This document shows, piece by piece, positions 1 to 11,441 of a stretch of 64,000 bases of DNA (the stretch's first letter is position 1; each line of letters starts with the position of its first letter). The notes beneath the pieces are model-generated. The model ran no database searches, was not told where the DNA came from, and was given only the letters and a program-made list of their open reading frames with translations. The position numbers were made by a program, and so were the translations under genes. The DNA comes from Akebia trifoliata (taxonomy: Eukaryota; Streptophyta; Magnoliopsida; Ranunculales; Lardizabalaceae), in NCBI GenBank assembly GCA_017979445.1, contig CM030707.1, positions 26,629,756-26,693,755 of the forward strand. The letters are read 5' to 3'.

Positions 1-780
1 TCAAAAAATGTTGTAAAAAAATAATCAGATTTGTGAAATAAAAACATTATTTTTCAATATTTTTCAAGAGTGCAACATTATTATTTTTCTTCTGAATAAT
101 CATTGAATGGACGAATTTTTTAATGGATTGGTGCACAAAATTCAATAAAATCTCAGGGTTCATTTAAAATGTTATCAAGGGGGTGACACTGAAATTGGTT
201 AAATTCACCTTCAAAGAGGTTTAAGGGTTATCATTGTATCTAAGCTCAATCGTCCATCGTCTAGCTAGGGTTGTAAATCCGGTCAGTTAGAGTAACGTCA
301 ATATCAGTCAACAGTCAGAAATGACCTCAAAATTTCTCAATATCGCCACAGTTGTTCCATGAAGATCATCGTGCCTCAATCCTGTTGTTTGTAAGCAATG
401 TCTCAGTCCTCAGTCCTAATCAAGCCCATTGTGGGTAGTTGTATTGAGTTTTCATGAGTTATTTGAGTTAGCTCGAGTCCAAATTTTCAATGTCATATTT
501 TCTTTAGATCGAGTCTACTCTTTTCCTGTTGAGTCGAGTTAGTTTATTGAGTTTATAGAGGTGTCTATCGTCCCTTCTGAATTTGATTGAATAAAGAAAA
601 TTTTTGAATACCTCAAGCGTATTAAAGAATTAACTAATAATCTAGCTTCAAGGATATATTTTTCTCTTGAACAAGAAGATAAGAGTCGGGCTCAAGAAAG
701 CAAAGGTCATTGACCTCGAAATAGAAATAAATTCCTAAAGAGATTCAAATAGAAACCATCTTATCTCTAGAGGAACACAA
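1..780. other. Gap: decayed sequence, no gene seen
   Basis: No reading frame or structured repeat that I can support. Its right part runs into the Tat-type polyprotein remnant, so it is probably retrotransposon-derived. Confidence 0.4.
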
Positions 781-1661
781 GGGGATAATGAATTTTCTCA
801 GAAATTTCAAAAGACTTGTTCGCATGGGCCTATGAGGATATGTTAAGTGCAAGCTTGGGTGTTATTCAACATGAAATAGTTACTCGTCTATATCAATGGA
901 ATCAAAGAAGATATTATAAAATGTATCAGTGCTATCCTCACTACATCTTGAGTTGCAAATCACATATTATCAATCGATACGGGGATACCTTTTGAACTGA
1001 TCGCTGATAATGGATCGTAATTCAAAGCATAAATCATTACTCCGTGTTCAAAGTTGAAGATCCGGAATCACAAATCATCCCCCTACCGTCCTCAGATTAA
1101 TGGAACGGTTGAAGTAGTTAGTAAGAGTATCAAGACTATCATCAGGAAAATGAGTCAATCACATCGAGATTGGTCAAAAAAATTATCATTCACGCTATGG
1201 ACATTACGAACTCTAATTCAATCCTCTACTGGAGCTACTCCCTACTCCTTAGTGTATGGCATGGAAGCAGTCTTGCCAGTTGAAATGGAAATTCCGTCTC
1301 TCAGGGTCTTGTTGGAAAATCATTTGTTAGAAATAGATTGGGTTCATCAGCATATGAAGAATTAAACTTGATCGAAGAAAACGAGTTAAAACCCTGTATC
1401 ACGTGCAAGCTTATCTAAGAAGAGTCACCTGTGCATTTGACAAGAAGTTCAAAGCTCATCATTTACAAGTCAAGGATCTAACTGTCAGACTTCAAAGAAA
1501 ATCGAACACTCCTCCTCGATTATAGGAGAAAGTCTGAACCCAATTGGAGAAATTCATTCGTTAAGGAATACTGTCTGGAAAAGTCGTCAGACTTCAAGAT
1601 CATGATGGAAGTGAACTACCAGAGTCAACCAACCTTGACCGGATCAAATGGTACTACATTT
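781..1661 (+). pseudogene. Ty3/gypsy (Tat type) pol remnant with integrase C-terminus, element D
   Basis: What survives is mainly the C-terminal half of an integrase, the enzyme that inserts retrotransposon cDNA. The only long frame is 1054-1365. It contains the core-domain block SSPYRPQINGTVE, whose final Glu is the expected third catalytic acid, and the block [19 protein letters not shown], typical of plant gypsy integrases. Just upstream a reading with IADNGS fits the second catalytic Asp region but contains stops. Near 815 a stretch reads FAWAYEDM, a motif normally just before reverse transcriptase, so an internal deletion joined that region to integrase. Downstream to 1661 the C-terminal domain continues with stops and ends like other copies (DRIKWYYI-like). 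It is parallel to element C but is a separate fragment. Non-functional. Confidence 0.85.
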
Positions 1662-2159
1662 AAGGAGGCCATCTTTGACCGAATCAATTTTCCTACTACC
1701 CAGTTCATTATCTCCTTTCTCAGCCCTTTGCAGCCCTTTCAAAAAAAAAAAAAAAAAACAAAATATTGTGCCTTTTATTTCTTATCCTGATTACCTAATC
1801 CAGAGGAGGGAAAAATCCAAACTACGTTTTGGTCTGATCCCAAAAATTTGGGGTACGTAGGCAACCTGAGAAGTTACTTCAGGCCCGACCACACCAAAAT
1901 AAAAAAATGGATTCCCCGATGAAGAAAAAATCTAAAAAGAAAAAAATTCAAAAAAATTCAAGAAAAAGTTTAATTGAAATGCCACACAAGGGGCATTTGG
2001 GTTTTTGAGCCTCAAAATTCCTTTCTTTTTATGCCTAGTCCCAAGCCTACCTATAAAAGTCCTCCTAAGTACCGTGTGAAAAAGTCAAGGAGGGTAGCGA
2101 AGCATAATCAGACAGTAATTCTAGAACTTCAGAGGAGAAGAAAAAGATTTTAAAAAAAA
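1662..2159. other. Gap: element D 3' untranslated sequence
   Basis: Follows the end of the integrase frame. AT-rich with a poly-A run near 1740. Short frames here have no recognisable similarity. Confidence 0.4.
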
Positions 2160-2390
2160 ATGATGAAGCCTGCTAAGTTGAAAACCCAAAAAGGACGACT
2201 TAGGCAAAAATTAAGGCAAGCTCGCAAAGTTGAAAATCTGAAAGGACAACTTTGGCAACAATCAGAGCCAAGAAAAAAGAAAAAGCTCGCTAGATCGAAA
2301 ACCTGAAAAGACGATGTAGGCAAAAGTTAGAGCAAGCTCGATAGATTGAAAACCTGGAAAGGCGATCTAGGCAAAAGTTAGAGCAATAAA
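2160..2390 (+). repeat. Four diverged 48-65 bp tandem units, each a long-loop hairpin
   Basis: Units begin near 2171, 2219, 2284 and 2335 with the pattern (short arm)-GAAAACC-(A-rich)-(short arm)-GGC. The flanking 8-mers within a unit are nearly complementary: CAAAGTTG with CAACTTTG is perfect, CTAAGTTG with CGACTTAG has one G-T pair, and CTAGATCG with CGATGTAG has one mismatch. Arms differ between units but largely stay complementary. It lies in the 3' part of element D, upstream of the 34-bp array. Confidence 0.65.
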
Positions 2391-3167
2391 AAAAAAAACA
2401 GAAGAAAATCCAAAGCTGAGAGCAGTTCGAGCTGAAACATCAGAAATCCGAATAATCAAGTTCAATACTCAGCTTAAACCAGGCATAGATTCAGAAGTCA
2501 CAAGTATCTTGTCTACGATCGATCTGAAAAATCTTACTTCCCCAAGTGAACCAATGGAGAGAATGGTGAATTCTATGATGAGTCTCAAAAGGAAATATTT
2601 TGTTCTCTTAAGCCTGACTCAAAATCTTTAATAAAATTAATCAAAATTAAAAGTTGGATCTTTATTGCGCTTGTGGTAATCAAATATTTCAAACCTTCAT
2701 ACAAGGGGCATTTTTTCTTTTTCTTCTAGATATGTAATTTTCCCCCTTATACCAGGGGCATTTTTTAATGATGTGTTCAATTATTTTAAATGCCATTGTC
2801 AAACTAGGGACATTTTGTTTTTGAGCAATGTTAATCCTAAAAAAAAAAATAATGAGAACTTCAAATTTAAGGTTACCCTCTTGATAGCAGTTTTTCGAAA
2901 AAACTCTTGAGATTCAAACTCAGGTTTTAAATTCATAAAACTTTTGGATAAATCCTTGAGGTTCAAACAAAAGCATTTCGGATCTCACATTTGACTGTGC
3001 CCAGAGATCAACTAATATGGTATTTTTTCATTCCTAGATCCAATCATTCTTGGATTCGATCATTTCTCTTCCAGATTCAGTATCTTCAAGATTTATTCAA
3101 TTCACTCTGATCAGTCTTTTCCAAATTCATTCATTCTTTCCCAAAAGACCTTTATTCCTTCACCAAT
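2391..3167. other. Gap: element D 3' untranslated sequence
   Basis: No gene. Contains repeated phrases with GGGGCATTTT near 2703, 2755 and 2806, but no coding potential I can defend. Confidence 0.4.
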
Positions 3168-4735
3168 TTTGCTCAGATACCGCCAAGGGTTATCTTGGAT
3201 TTTGCTCAGTTTCCGCCAAGGGTTATCTTCGATTTTGCTCAGTTGCCACCAAGGGTTATCTTGGATTTTACTCAGATACCGCTGAGGGTTTTCTCGGAAC
3301 TATGCTCAGATACCACCAAGGGTTTTCTTGGAATTATGCTCAGATGCCGCCAAGGGTTTTCTTGGAATTATGCTCAGATACCGCCGAGGGTTTTCTCGGA
3401 ACTATGCTCAGATACCGCCAAGGGTTTTCTTGAAATTATGCTCAAATGCTGCAAAGGGTTTTCTTGAAATTATGCTCAGATACCGCCGAGGGTTTTCTCG
3501 GAACTATGCTCAGATGCCGCCAAGAGTTTTCTTGGAATTATGCTCAGATGCCGCCGAGGGTTTTCTTGGAATTATGCTCAGATGCCGCCAAGGGTTTTCT
3601 TGGAATTATGCTCAGATGCCGCCGAGGATTTTCTCGTAACTATGCTCAGATGCCGGCAAGGGTTTTCTTGGAATTATGCTCAGATGCCGCCGAGGGTTTT
3701 CTTGAAATTATGCTCAAATGCTGCAAAGGGATTTCTTGGAATTATGCTCAGATGCCGCCAAGGGTTTTCTCGGAACTATGCTCAGATGCCGCCAAGGGTT
3801 TTCTTGGAATTATGCTCAGATGCCGCCGAAGGTTTTCTTGGAATTATGCTCAGATGCCGCAGAGGGTTTTCTCAGAACTATGCTCAGATGCCGCCAAGGG
3901 TTTTCTTGGAATTATGCTCAGATACCGCCAAGGGTTTTCTTGGAATTATGCTCAGATACCGCCGAGGGTTTTCTCGGAACTATGCTCAGATGCCGCCAAG
4001 GGTTTTCTTGAAATTATGCTCAAATGCTGCAAAGGGATTTCTTGGAATTATGCTCAGATGCCGCCAAGGGTTTTCTCGGAACTATGCTCAGATGCCGCCA
4101 AGGGTTTTCTTGGAATTATGCTCAGATGCCGCCGAGGGTTTTCTTGGAATTATGCTCAGATGCCGCCGAGGGTTTTCTCAGAACTATGCTCAGATGCCGC
4201 CAAGGGTTTTCTTGGAATTATGCTCAGATACCGCCGAGGGTTTTCTCGGAACTATGCTCAGATGCCGCCAAAGGTTTTCTTGGAATTTTGCTCAGTTGCC
4301 GCCGAGGGTTTTCTCGGAACTATGCTCAGATGCCGCCAAGGGTTTTCTTGGAATTATGTTCAGATACCGCCGAGGGTTTTCTCGGAACTATGCTCAGATG
4401 CCGCCAAGGGTTTTCTTGGAATTATGCTCAGATGCTGCCAAGGGTTTTCTTGGAATTATGCTCAGATGCCGCCGAGGATTTTCTCGTAACTATGCTCAGA
4501 TGCTGGCAAGGATTTTCTTGGAATTATGCTCAGATGCCGCCGAGGGTTTTCTCGGAATTATGCTCAGATGCCGCCAGGGGTTTTCTTGGAATTTTGCTCA
4601 ATTGCCGCCATAGGTTTTCTTGGAACTATGCTCAGTTACCGCCGAGGGTATTCTCGGAACTATGCTCAGTTACCGCCGAGGGTTTTCTTAGAATTATGCT
4701 CAAATGCCGCCAAGGGTTTTCTTGGAATTATGCTC
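3168..4735 (+). repeat. 34-bp tandem array, about 46 units, covarying micro-hairpins
   Basis: Consensus unit: ATGCTCAGATGCCGCCAAG followed by GGTTTTCTTGGAATT. Each unit holds a 5-bp stem with a GGTTTT loop. There are two main subtypes, CCAAG paired with CTTGG and CCGAG paired with CTCGG. Because 34 is not a multiple of 3, all three forward frames stay open for long stretches and read as one 34-residue peptide repeat. I treat those frames as by-products. The array lies 3' of an integrase remnant, and tandem arrays in the 3' untranslated region are known in Tat/Ogre elements. A higher-order pattern exists: the block at 3710-3800 recurs nearly unchanged at 4016-4106, which is 306 bp or 9 units later. 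Confidence 0.95.
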
Positions 4736-6116
4736 GGTTTATATTTACTTCATGCTCAGATTTGACTAATTTCCAACTCAAACTCTTTAAAATCTATCTC
4801 AGATTTTGAGCCCACACACTTGCACAGTTGTTATAGCAGTCAAGATTCATCACTTTGTTCTGTCACCAGATCTATTTCGGATCTCCAAAACGAAGTACCT
4901 CCTTATTAGATCTGAGTTTTCTTAATTTTGTGATGCATTTTTGAGTATTTTTCAATAATAAAAAAAAGAGTTTGGATCATAGGTAGGGGGTTAGGGTTCC
5001 AAAATCAGGGTTTTAAGGAGGCTAGGAAAACTTTTTGACCTACTTTTTCTAAGATTTTCTTTGACTTGTTAATTAGGTTGTGGAGGCTCTCTATTTATAG
5101 AGTTTTTTGGGTAGAGTTAGTATTTGATTAGGTTTCCTTTAGGGTTTTAATTAGGATTTTGACTTTAGTCTTATGAGATTGACTTAGTATTTTTATATTA
5201 GGATTTTAATTAGGATTTTGACTTAAGTCTTATGAGATTGTGTAGACACCCCATTTTTGCATCCGCCTGATTAATCAAGTCGTCAACCCGATCGCAAAGG
5301 TTCCCAATGATGGATGTCTATTCCAATGCTTTATTTTGTTATCAGATATGTTTCAGAAATCCGGATGAGGTATCTCGAACTGACAAAACTTAGAAACCAC
5401 GCTACGCTAGGAAAATACTACCCCAGAAACTTAGAAATCATTATCCTGCAAGCCAAAAAAGAAGCTTCACGATAAAAATCACTAAAAATGATCAAATTAC
5501 CAAAATACCCCTAACATCAAAACAACCTTAGAGCCTACATTACGCTTAGAAAAATCTGTTCAAATACATAAAATGACAAATCGAAACCAAATAAATCATT
5601 TCGCCAATTTTCACAAAATTTGACAAAATTACGAAAATACCCCTCATAAAATTCACGATCATTTAACGCAGAAAATTTCATAAATGACAAAAACCAATAT
5701 TCCCATTGAATTCCTTATGAAAAACTGATTTCAAAACATCCTGGAACATTGAAAAATGACTTAAAACGTAAAAAATCCTCTCCGAGGGAAAAATGGTAAT
5801 TTCACAATTTTAATAATTAAAATTTTCGAAATTAATAAATAAATCATTAAATAATGTAAAGTGAAATATTAATGAAATTAATTATTAAAATTTAAACCAA
5901 AAAATTTATCAATCAAGTTTCAAGCAAAATTGTTAAGGGTTCGCAAGATATTTCTTTAAGGACCCCTCCATTTGGGGGTCCAAAGAATTAAAGATATAAT
6001 AGAGGGGGGTTCTCCAAAATTTAAAGTCAATCAAGCAAGACTAAGGTCAAGATATTAAAGTCAATCAAATAAGACTAAAGTCAAAATTAAAGTCAATTAA
6101 GTAAGACTAGAGTCAA

Positions 6117-6335
6117 GTATTAAAGTCAATCTCATAAGACTAAAGTCAAAATCCTAAATCAAAACCCTAATCTAAACTAATCGAGTCAATCTCATAAGAC
6201 TAAGGTCAAAACCCTAAATCAAAACCCTAATCTAAACTAATCAAGTCAATCTCATAAGACTAAGGTCAAAATCCTAAATCAAAACCCTAATCTAAACTAA
6301 TCAAGTCAATCTCATAAGACTAAAGTCAAAACCCT
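6117..6335 (+). repeat. 60-bp tandem repeats in the type-A LTR upstream region
   Basis: About three to four copies of a unit built on CAATCTCATAAGACTAA and CAAAACCCTAATCTAAAC, directly upstream of the TATA box. A variant is at 10150-10400 in the other + strand type-A LTR. The position fits an enhancer-like part of U3. The AAACCCTAA cores match the plant telobox motif. Confidence 0.8.
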
Positions 6336-6414
6336 AAAACCCTAAAGACTAAGTCAAAACCCTAATTGAAACCCTAAAAGAAACCCTAATCAACCCTAAT
6401 GCTTCTAAAAAATT

Positions 6415-6422
6415 TATAAATA
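6415..6422 (+). promoter_or_regulatory. TATA box of type-A solo LTR
   Basis: TATAAATA followed by AGGAGCCTCCACA. The same arrangement is at 10439-10446. Transcription would start roughly 25-35 bp downstream. Confidence 0.75.
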
Positions 6423-6839
6423 GGAGCCTCCACACCCTATTTTCGTATCAAAGAAAAAACCCTAGGAAAAGTAGGTAAAGAAGCCTCCATAGCCTCCCCA
6501 AAACCCTAATTTTGGAGCCCTAACTCCTTCCTAACACCCCTACTCCGATTTTAGCCTCAAAAACACCCAAAAACCTCTCAAAAACATCCCAAAAATCCAC
6601 AACAAATTTAAAACACTTAGATCCAAGAAGGAGATACCTTATCTCGGAGATCAGGAATCAGATCCGGAGATAGAACGAAGTAAGGAATACGGTACAAGGA
6701 GCCATTCTAACCAGATCTGAGGGAATAACACTTTTGCAGATCAAAGGTAAAATTTTATTTTTTTTATTTTTTTTATCTAGGTTTATCATTAGCAATGTAG
6801 ATCTATTTGGGATAAGTAGAGACTGGCATTGGCCGGGCG

Positions 6840-6866
6840 GGGTTGGTGCCTAACACCTTCCAACCC
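6840..6866 (+). promoter_or_regulatory. Conserved-loop hairpin in type-A LTR
   Basis: Arms GGGTTGG (6840-6846) and CCAACCC (6860-6866) enclose the loop TGCCTAACACCTT. The same loop recurs in LTR families B and D on different but complementary arms. It lies about 160 nt before the LTR end, in the R/U5 part of the transcript. Function unknown. Confidence 0.8.
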
Positions 6867-7725
6867 TGTAACATGATCCCCGGATTCAGATTTCTATAGT
6901 AGATTAGTTCTTTTTATCCATTGTAGGGTCAATTTGGTTCCTAGACCGTAATAACTAGGTGGCGACTCCCAAACCACAAGGGTCAAAAGCGGATCCGCGC
7001 ACCCCGCGGAGTGAGGGCGCTTTCAGATTGACTTAGTCTTTAAGATTAGGGTTTTAATTAGGGTTTTCACTTGGTCTTTTTAGATTATGATTTTTACTTT
7101 AGTCTTATGAGATTGACTTGATTTAGATTAAGTAATATTTTATTTCTTAATTTCAAAATTAAAATTTCAAAATTTGAAAAATTATCGTTTTACCCCCGAA
7201 GAGAACTTTTACGTTTCAAGTCGATTTTCGATGTTCTGGAATGTTTTGGAATCGATTTTTCGTTAGGAACTCAATGGAATTATTGATTTATTTATGGAAT
7301 TTTTTGGTATGAAATGATTGCGAATCCTATGAGGGGTATTTTCATAATTTTGTCGAATCTGGTGAAAATTGGTGAAATAGTTTATTTGATTCCACTTTGC
7401 TATTTTATGTGTTCGAAAGGGTTTTCCTAAGTATAAGGGGGGCTCTAAGAATGTTTTGATATTAGAGGTATTTTGGTCATTTTTTAGTGATTTTTATCGT
7501 AAAGGTTCTTTTTTTTGGAAAATGATAATTTATATGTTTTTGGGGTTATATATTCCTAGCATAGCGTGATTTCTACAGTTTTGTTAGTTTGAGATACTTC
7601 ATCTGAATTTCTGAAACATATCTAGTAACAAATAAAATATTAGAATAGTCATCCATCATTAGGAATCGTAGCGATCAGGTTGACGAGTTAATTAATCAGG
7701 TGAGTGTAAAAATGAGGTGTCTACA

Positions 7726-8958
7726 CATTCAATATCTTTTTAGGAAGATTATGGATCCACATTGTTGGCGTAGTCCCTTCTTCCTTGCACCAACGGGTCA
7801 AATTTATCTTGGGGTAGAGGGTGATTTTCTTCTTCGTAGAGAATCTCATGTCAGTCAACCGATCATCGGATATGTCTTATATCGATGTAGAGATGACTGG
7901 GGATAAAGAGGGGTATCACACTTTTCAATTCACATCCGTCAATTATATCCTAAGAATAAAATAAAAGATAAAGGCTAAGTTGTCGAAAGTAAATTTGATG
8001 ATCAGACGAGTGATGAAGAAGACGGGGTATCGTCTGAAACAAGGATTGGGACCTAAAAAAAAGACAGAGCCACTTTAGTTACACAAAAATACACTTCTTA
8101 CTTAGGTATAGGATTCAGGCCTACGAAGAAGGACATCATTAACATGAATGATAAGAAGAGGGAGCTTCGACTTACATGAAGACAGAACCGAGAGTCTAAT
8201 GTATGGAACTTGGGAAAAGTACCACACATCAGTGTCAGCTTTCCATGATCATAAAGAGGCCAGATGATCTATCAGAGCCATTGTTGACAAATTACATAGG
8301 AAAGCCAAGTGTTGTGAGTATCGAGCTCGTTCAATCGTAAGAAGACTCATTCGTTGAGTCCCCACTGTCCTTCATGGATGATATGGACATCCTATTCAAA
8401 GGGGATTCTGAATGGAATCAAGAGGAAGAAGAAAGAGAACCCGTTAAGGTGGAAATCACAATGTGCAAAAAAGAAAAATCACTATTTTCTTTCGAGATCG
8501 ATTGGGGATCTGTCGTAATCCCACCCACCCTACAAATGTCGATACCCGGCTCTGACGATAGTCACTCGGAACTGATGGTCATATCTGAACCATCAAGAGA
8601 GCCACTATCCCGACCTATCTACCCTGCAGAGAAGGAAAAGTCTTCAAAAATTGGGAGGAATACCCAATTACTTATAAGGCCATGATGGGGTCTAGAATCC
8701 CTATAGCCTCCAAAAAAAATGCCATTAGTAGAATCTCATTTGCCTGAAGATCATAATGAGCCATTGTCCCCGAAGTAAGATTATTTTGGGGGCTCACCTT
8801 CGTCGCTAATAAATTTGAATGATTTTTCTTTATCTTGTTTTAGGAATTCAGATGATTCACAAAATCCAAAAAATCAAATATCTTTAAAAATTCAAAAAAT
8901 TCAAAAATCATTCAAAGTCCAAAAAAATCAAAAACTCGACAAAACTCAAAAAAACAAA
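7726..8958 (+). pseudogene. Element C polyprotein, part 1: protease end, spacer, G-patch
   Basis: Tat-type pol. Reading begins inside the protease C-terminus (a block resembling GRxWIHxxGxVPSSLHQ at about 7745-7805). It continues through VENLMSV and YIDVEMTGDK, then a G-patch-like segment (GYRLKQGLGPKKK) near 8020-8075, then the acidic spacer with FEIDWGSVVIPP around 8500. Element B has the same order at 30300-28800. Several stops and frameshifts are present. The only long frame is 8374-8685. It ends in a Lys/Gln/Asn-rich linker that breaks at ACAAA (8954-8958), where element B is inserted, and the linker resumes in register at 43895. Its 5' part (gag) is not seen here. Confidence 0.85.
8954..8958. 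repeat. Target-site duplication ACAAA, left copy
   Basis: Matches ACAAA at 43895-43899. Together they bracket element B. Both flanks belong to the same element C reading frame. Confidence 0.9.
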
Positions 8959-9274
8959 TGTAGATACGTAGTTTTCGTCATTACGACGGCCACATCTACG
9001 ATAAATTGGAGTCGCCGCCATTCAAATTGTAAGTAGGTGTGAATGGTCACCTGATGCACATTTTTCAGAAAATTGTCATTTTTGGCATTTTAGTGACTCA
9101 CGATGGATTAGGGGTAATCAACCTTGGGATTCGGGTAAGCGGCTCGGTTGGAGAAAAGGGAAGGGGTTAGGCACCATTTTCTCCCTGCAAAATGGCGGTA
9201 ACCTCTACGCAACTCGATCATTTTAATTTTTTAAAAAGTGAAAAAGAAAATGCCACGTGTGTGCATTTTGTACC
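8959..9274 (-). mobile_element. Element B LTR, terminal fragment
   Basis: Matches the first 316 bp (plus-strand view) of the complete B LTRs at 12159 and 41576, and is cut at 9274 by a type-A element. It carries the TGTAGATACG terminus next to the ACAAA duplication and a copy of the conserved-loop hairpin near 9155-9190 with one mismatch. Confidence 0.85.
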
Positions 9275-11441
9275 TGTAGACACCCCATTTTTGCATTCGC
9301 CTGATTAATCGACTCGTCAACCCGATCACAACGGTTCCCAATGATGGATGTTTATTCCAATGCTTTATTTGTTACCAGATATGTTTCAGAAATCCGAATA
9401 AGGTATCTCGAATTGACAAAACCTTAGAAATCATGCTACGCTAGGAAAATATGACCCCAGAAACATAGAAATCATCATCTTGCAGACAAAAAGAAGTTTT
9501 ACGATAAAAATCACTAAAAATAACCAAATTACCAAAATACCCCTAACATCAAAATAACCCTAGAGCCTACGTTACGCTTAGGAAAACTCATTCAAACACA
9601 TAAAATAACAAATTGAAAGCAAATAAATTATTTCACCAATTTTCACAGAATTTGACAAAATTACGAAAATGCCCCTCATAAAGTTCACGACCATTTCGCA
9701 CAAAAAATTTCATAAATGACACAAAACCAATATTTCCATTGAATTCCTTATGAAAAACTAATTCCAAAACATCTTGGAACATTGAAAAAAGACTTAAAAC
9801 ATAAAAAATCCTCTCCGAGGGCAAAACGGTAATTTTATAATTTTAATAATTAAAAATTTTAAAATTAATAAATAAACCATTAAATAATGTAAAGTGAAAT
9901 AATAATAAAATTAATTAAAAAATTTAAACTAAAAAATCAATCAATCAGACTTTCGGGCAAAATTATTGATGGTTGCCAAGATATTTATTCAAGGACCCAT
10001 CCATCTGGGGGCCCAAAGAATTAAAGATATAATAAAAGAGGGTTCTCCAAAAATTAAAGTCAATCAAGTAAGACTAAATTCAATCTTAAAGTCAATCAAG
10101 TAAGGCTAACGTCAAGATATTAAAAGTCAACCAAGTAAGACTAAAGTCAAAGTATTAAAGTCAATCTCATAAGACTAAAGTCAAAACCCTAATCTAAACT
10201 AATCAAGTCAATCTCATAAGACTAAAGTCAAAAACCTAATCTAAACTAATCAAGTCAATCTCATAGGACTAAAGTCAAAACCCTAATCTAAACTAATCAA
10301 GTCAATCTCATAGGACTAAAGTCAAAACCCTAAATTAAAATCTTAAAGACTAAGTCAAATCTCATAAGACTAAAGTCAAAACCCTAATTAAAACCCTAAA
10401 AGAAACCCTAATAAAATCCTAATTCTTCTAAAAAACTTTATAAATAGGAGCCTCCACACCTATTTTCGTATCAAAGAAAAAACTCAAGAAAAAGTAGGTC
10501 AAGAAGCCTCCACAACCTTCCCAAAACCCTAATTTTGAAGCCCCAACTCCTTACCTAACACCCATACTTCGATTTTAGCCTGAAAAACACATAGAAGCCC
10601 TTCAAAAATATCCCAAAATTGATAATAAAATTTGAAGAATCCAAATCTAAAGAAGAGATACCTTTCCTCAGAGATTCGAAATCAGATCCGAAGACAAAAC
10701 GAAGTAAGGAATACGGTATAAGGAGCAGTTTTATCAAATCTGATAGAATAAAATCGTTGCATTCGAAAGTAAAATCTCTTTTATTTTTCTATCTAGGTTT
10801 TTGTTAGTAATGTAGTCTTATTTAGGATAAGTAGAGACCGACATTGGCCGGACGGGGTTGGTGCCTAACACCTTCTAATCCCGTAATGTGATCCCCGGAT
10901 TCAGTTTTTCTTTAGTAGATTAGTTTCTTTATCCGTTTAGAGTCAGTATTCGGTTCCTAGACCGTAATAACTAGGTGACGACTCTCAAACCTCAAAATTC
11001 AAAAGTGGATCCGTGCACCCTGCGGATCAAGGGCGCTTTCAGTGACGACTCCACTAGGGACTATTGAGGATCAGACTTGAAAAACCCCAAGCATGGGAGC
11101 ATTACCAGGATGACCTAGTTTTTTTTATTATTTAGTTCAATTTATTTTATTTATTTATTTGTTTATTTATTTATTTATTTTTGTAACTTGAATGTGGATG
11201 ATTTTGGGTATTGCATTTTTGTCCAATTAAGGATCACTTTTTGATGACCCCTAAATAATAAAATATTCAAATTGACATATGAAAATGATGGAATGATAAA
11301 GGTTGGGACAGCAATGTTAAAACATTTTTACAGAACATTCTAGTAAGAATTAAGTTTGAAAACCTCTTAATAAAACGTAGATCCCATCGAGTAGATTAAT
11401 TTAGAACCTAAGTTCACTCAATTTCGTTATCGAAAGCCTTA
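9275..11441 (+). mobile_element. Type-A element: 5' LTR (9275-11041), PBS and start of leader
   Basis: LTR of 1767 bp from TGTAGACACCCC to GGGCGCTTTCA, inserted after GTACC in a B LTR. Unlike the solo LTRs it is followed by a primer-binding site and about 380 bp of leader, including a TTTA-rich stretch at 11130-11185. At about 11442 the sequence switches abruptly to B leader in the opposite orientation, so the rest of this element and its 3' LTR were lost in a rearrangement. It has a TATA box at 10439-10446 and the conserved-loop hairpin at 10854-10882 (arms with two G-T pairs). Confidence 0.85.
11043..11061 (+). other. Primer-binding site of type-A element
   Basis: TGACGACTCCACTAGGGAC begins one base after the LTR end. 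It is close to the B-element PBS (TGGCGACTCC core). Ogre-type PBSs are described as matching a tRNA-Arg 3' end; I could not check the tRNA here. Confidence 0.7.

Larger units (their letters stand above)
5241..7025 (+). mobile_element. Solo LTR, type A (1785 bp), GATTG target duplication
   Basis: Begins TGTAGACACCCC, ends GGGCGCTTTCA, and is flanked by GATTG at 5236-5240 and 7026-7030. No internal region follows, so it is a solo LTR left by LTR-LTR recombination. It lies inside a type-A LTR of the opposite orientation. Inside are a TATA box at 6415-6422, about three 60-bp repeats around 6117-6330, many AAACCCTAA (telobox-like) motifs at 6330-6400, the conserved-loop hairpin at 6840-6866, a TGGCGACTCC motif at 6960-6969 and a GC-rich hairpin near its 3' end. 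Confidence 0.95.
4850..7725 (-). mobile_element. Type-A LTR, minus orientation, left end truncated, split by a solo LTR
   Basis: Read on the minus strand it starts at 7725 with TGTAGACACCTC and matches the other type-A LTRs (5241-7025, 9275-11041, 35526-40572). It is interrupted by 5241-7025 and continues at 4850-5240. The minus-strand TATA box is near 5092-5099. The 3' end of the LTR (hairpin, GCGCTTTCA end) is missing on the left, where it abuts the 34-bp array region. The left boundary is approximate. It lies in the protease region of element C. Confidence 0.75.

Noticed and set aside
3168..4735. CRISPR-like regular array
   Set aside because: Units are directly adjacent without unique spacers and the genome is clearly eukaryotic.
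3050..4809. Overlapping + strand frames of 90-357 codons encoding a Cys/Phe-rich repeat peptide
   Set aside because: They are the same 34-bp tandem unit read in three frames. No frame is privileged and no gene context supports coding.
6330..6400. Telomeric repeat
   Set aside because: AAACCCTAA motifs are scattered and irregular and lie in an LTR; telobox-like motifs explain them better.
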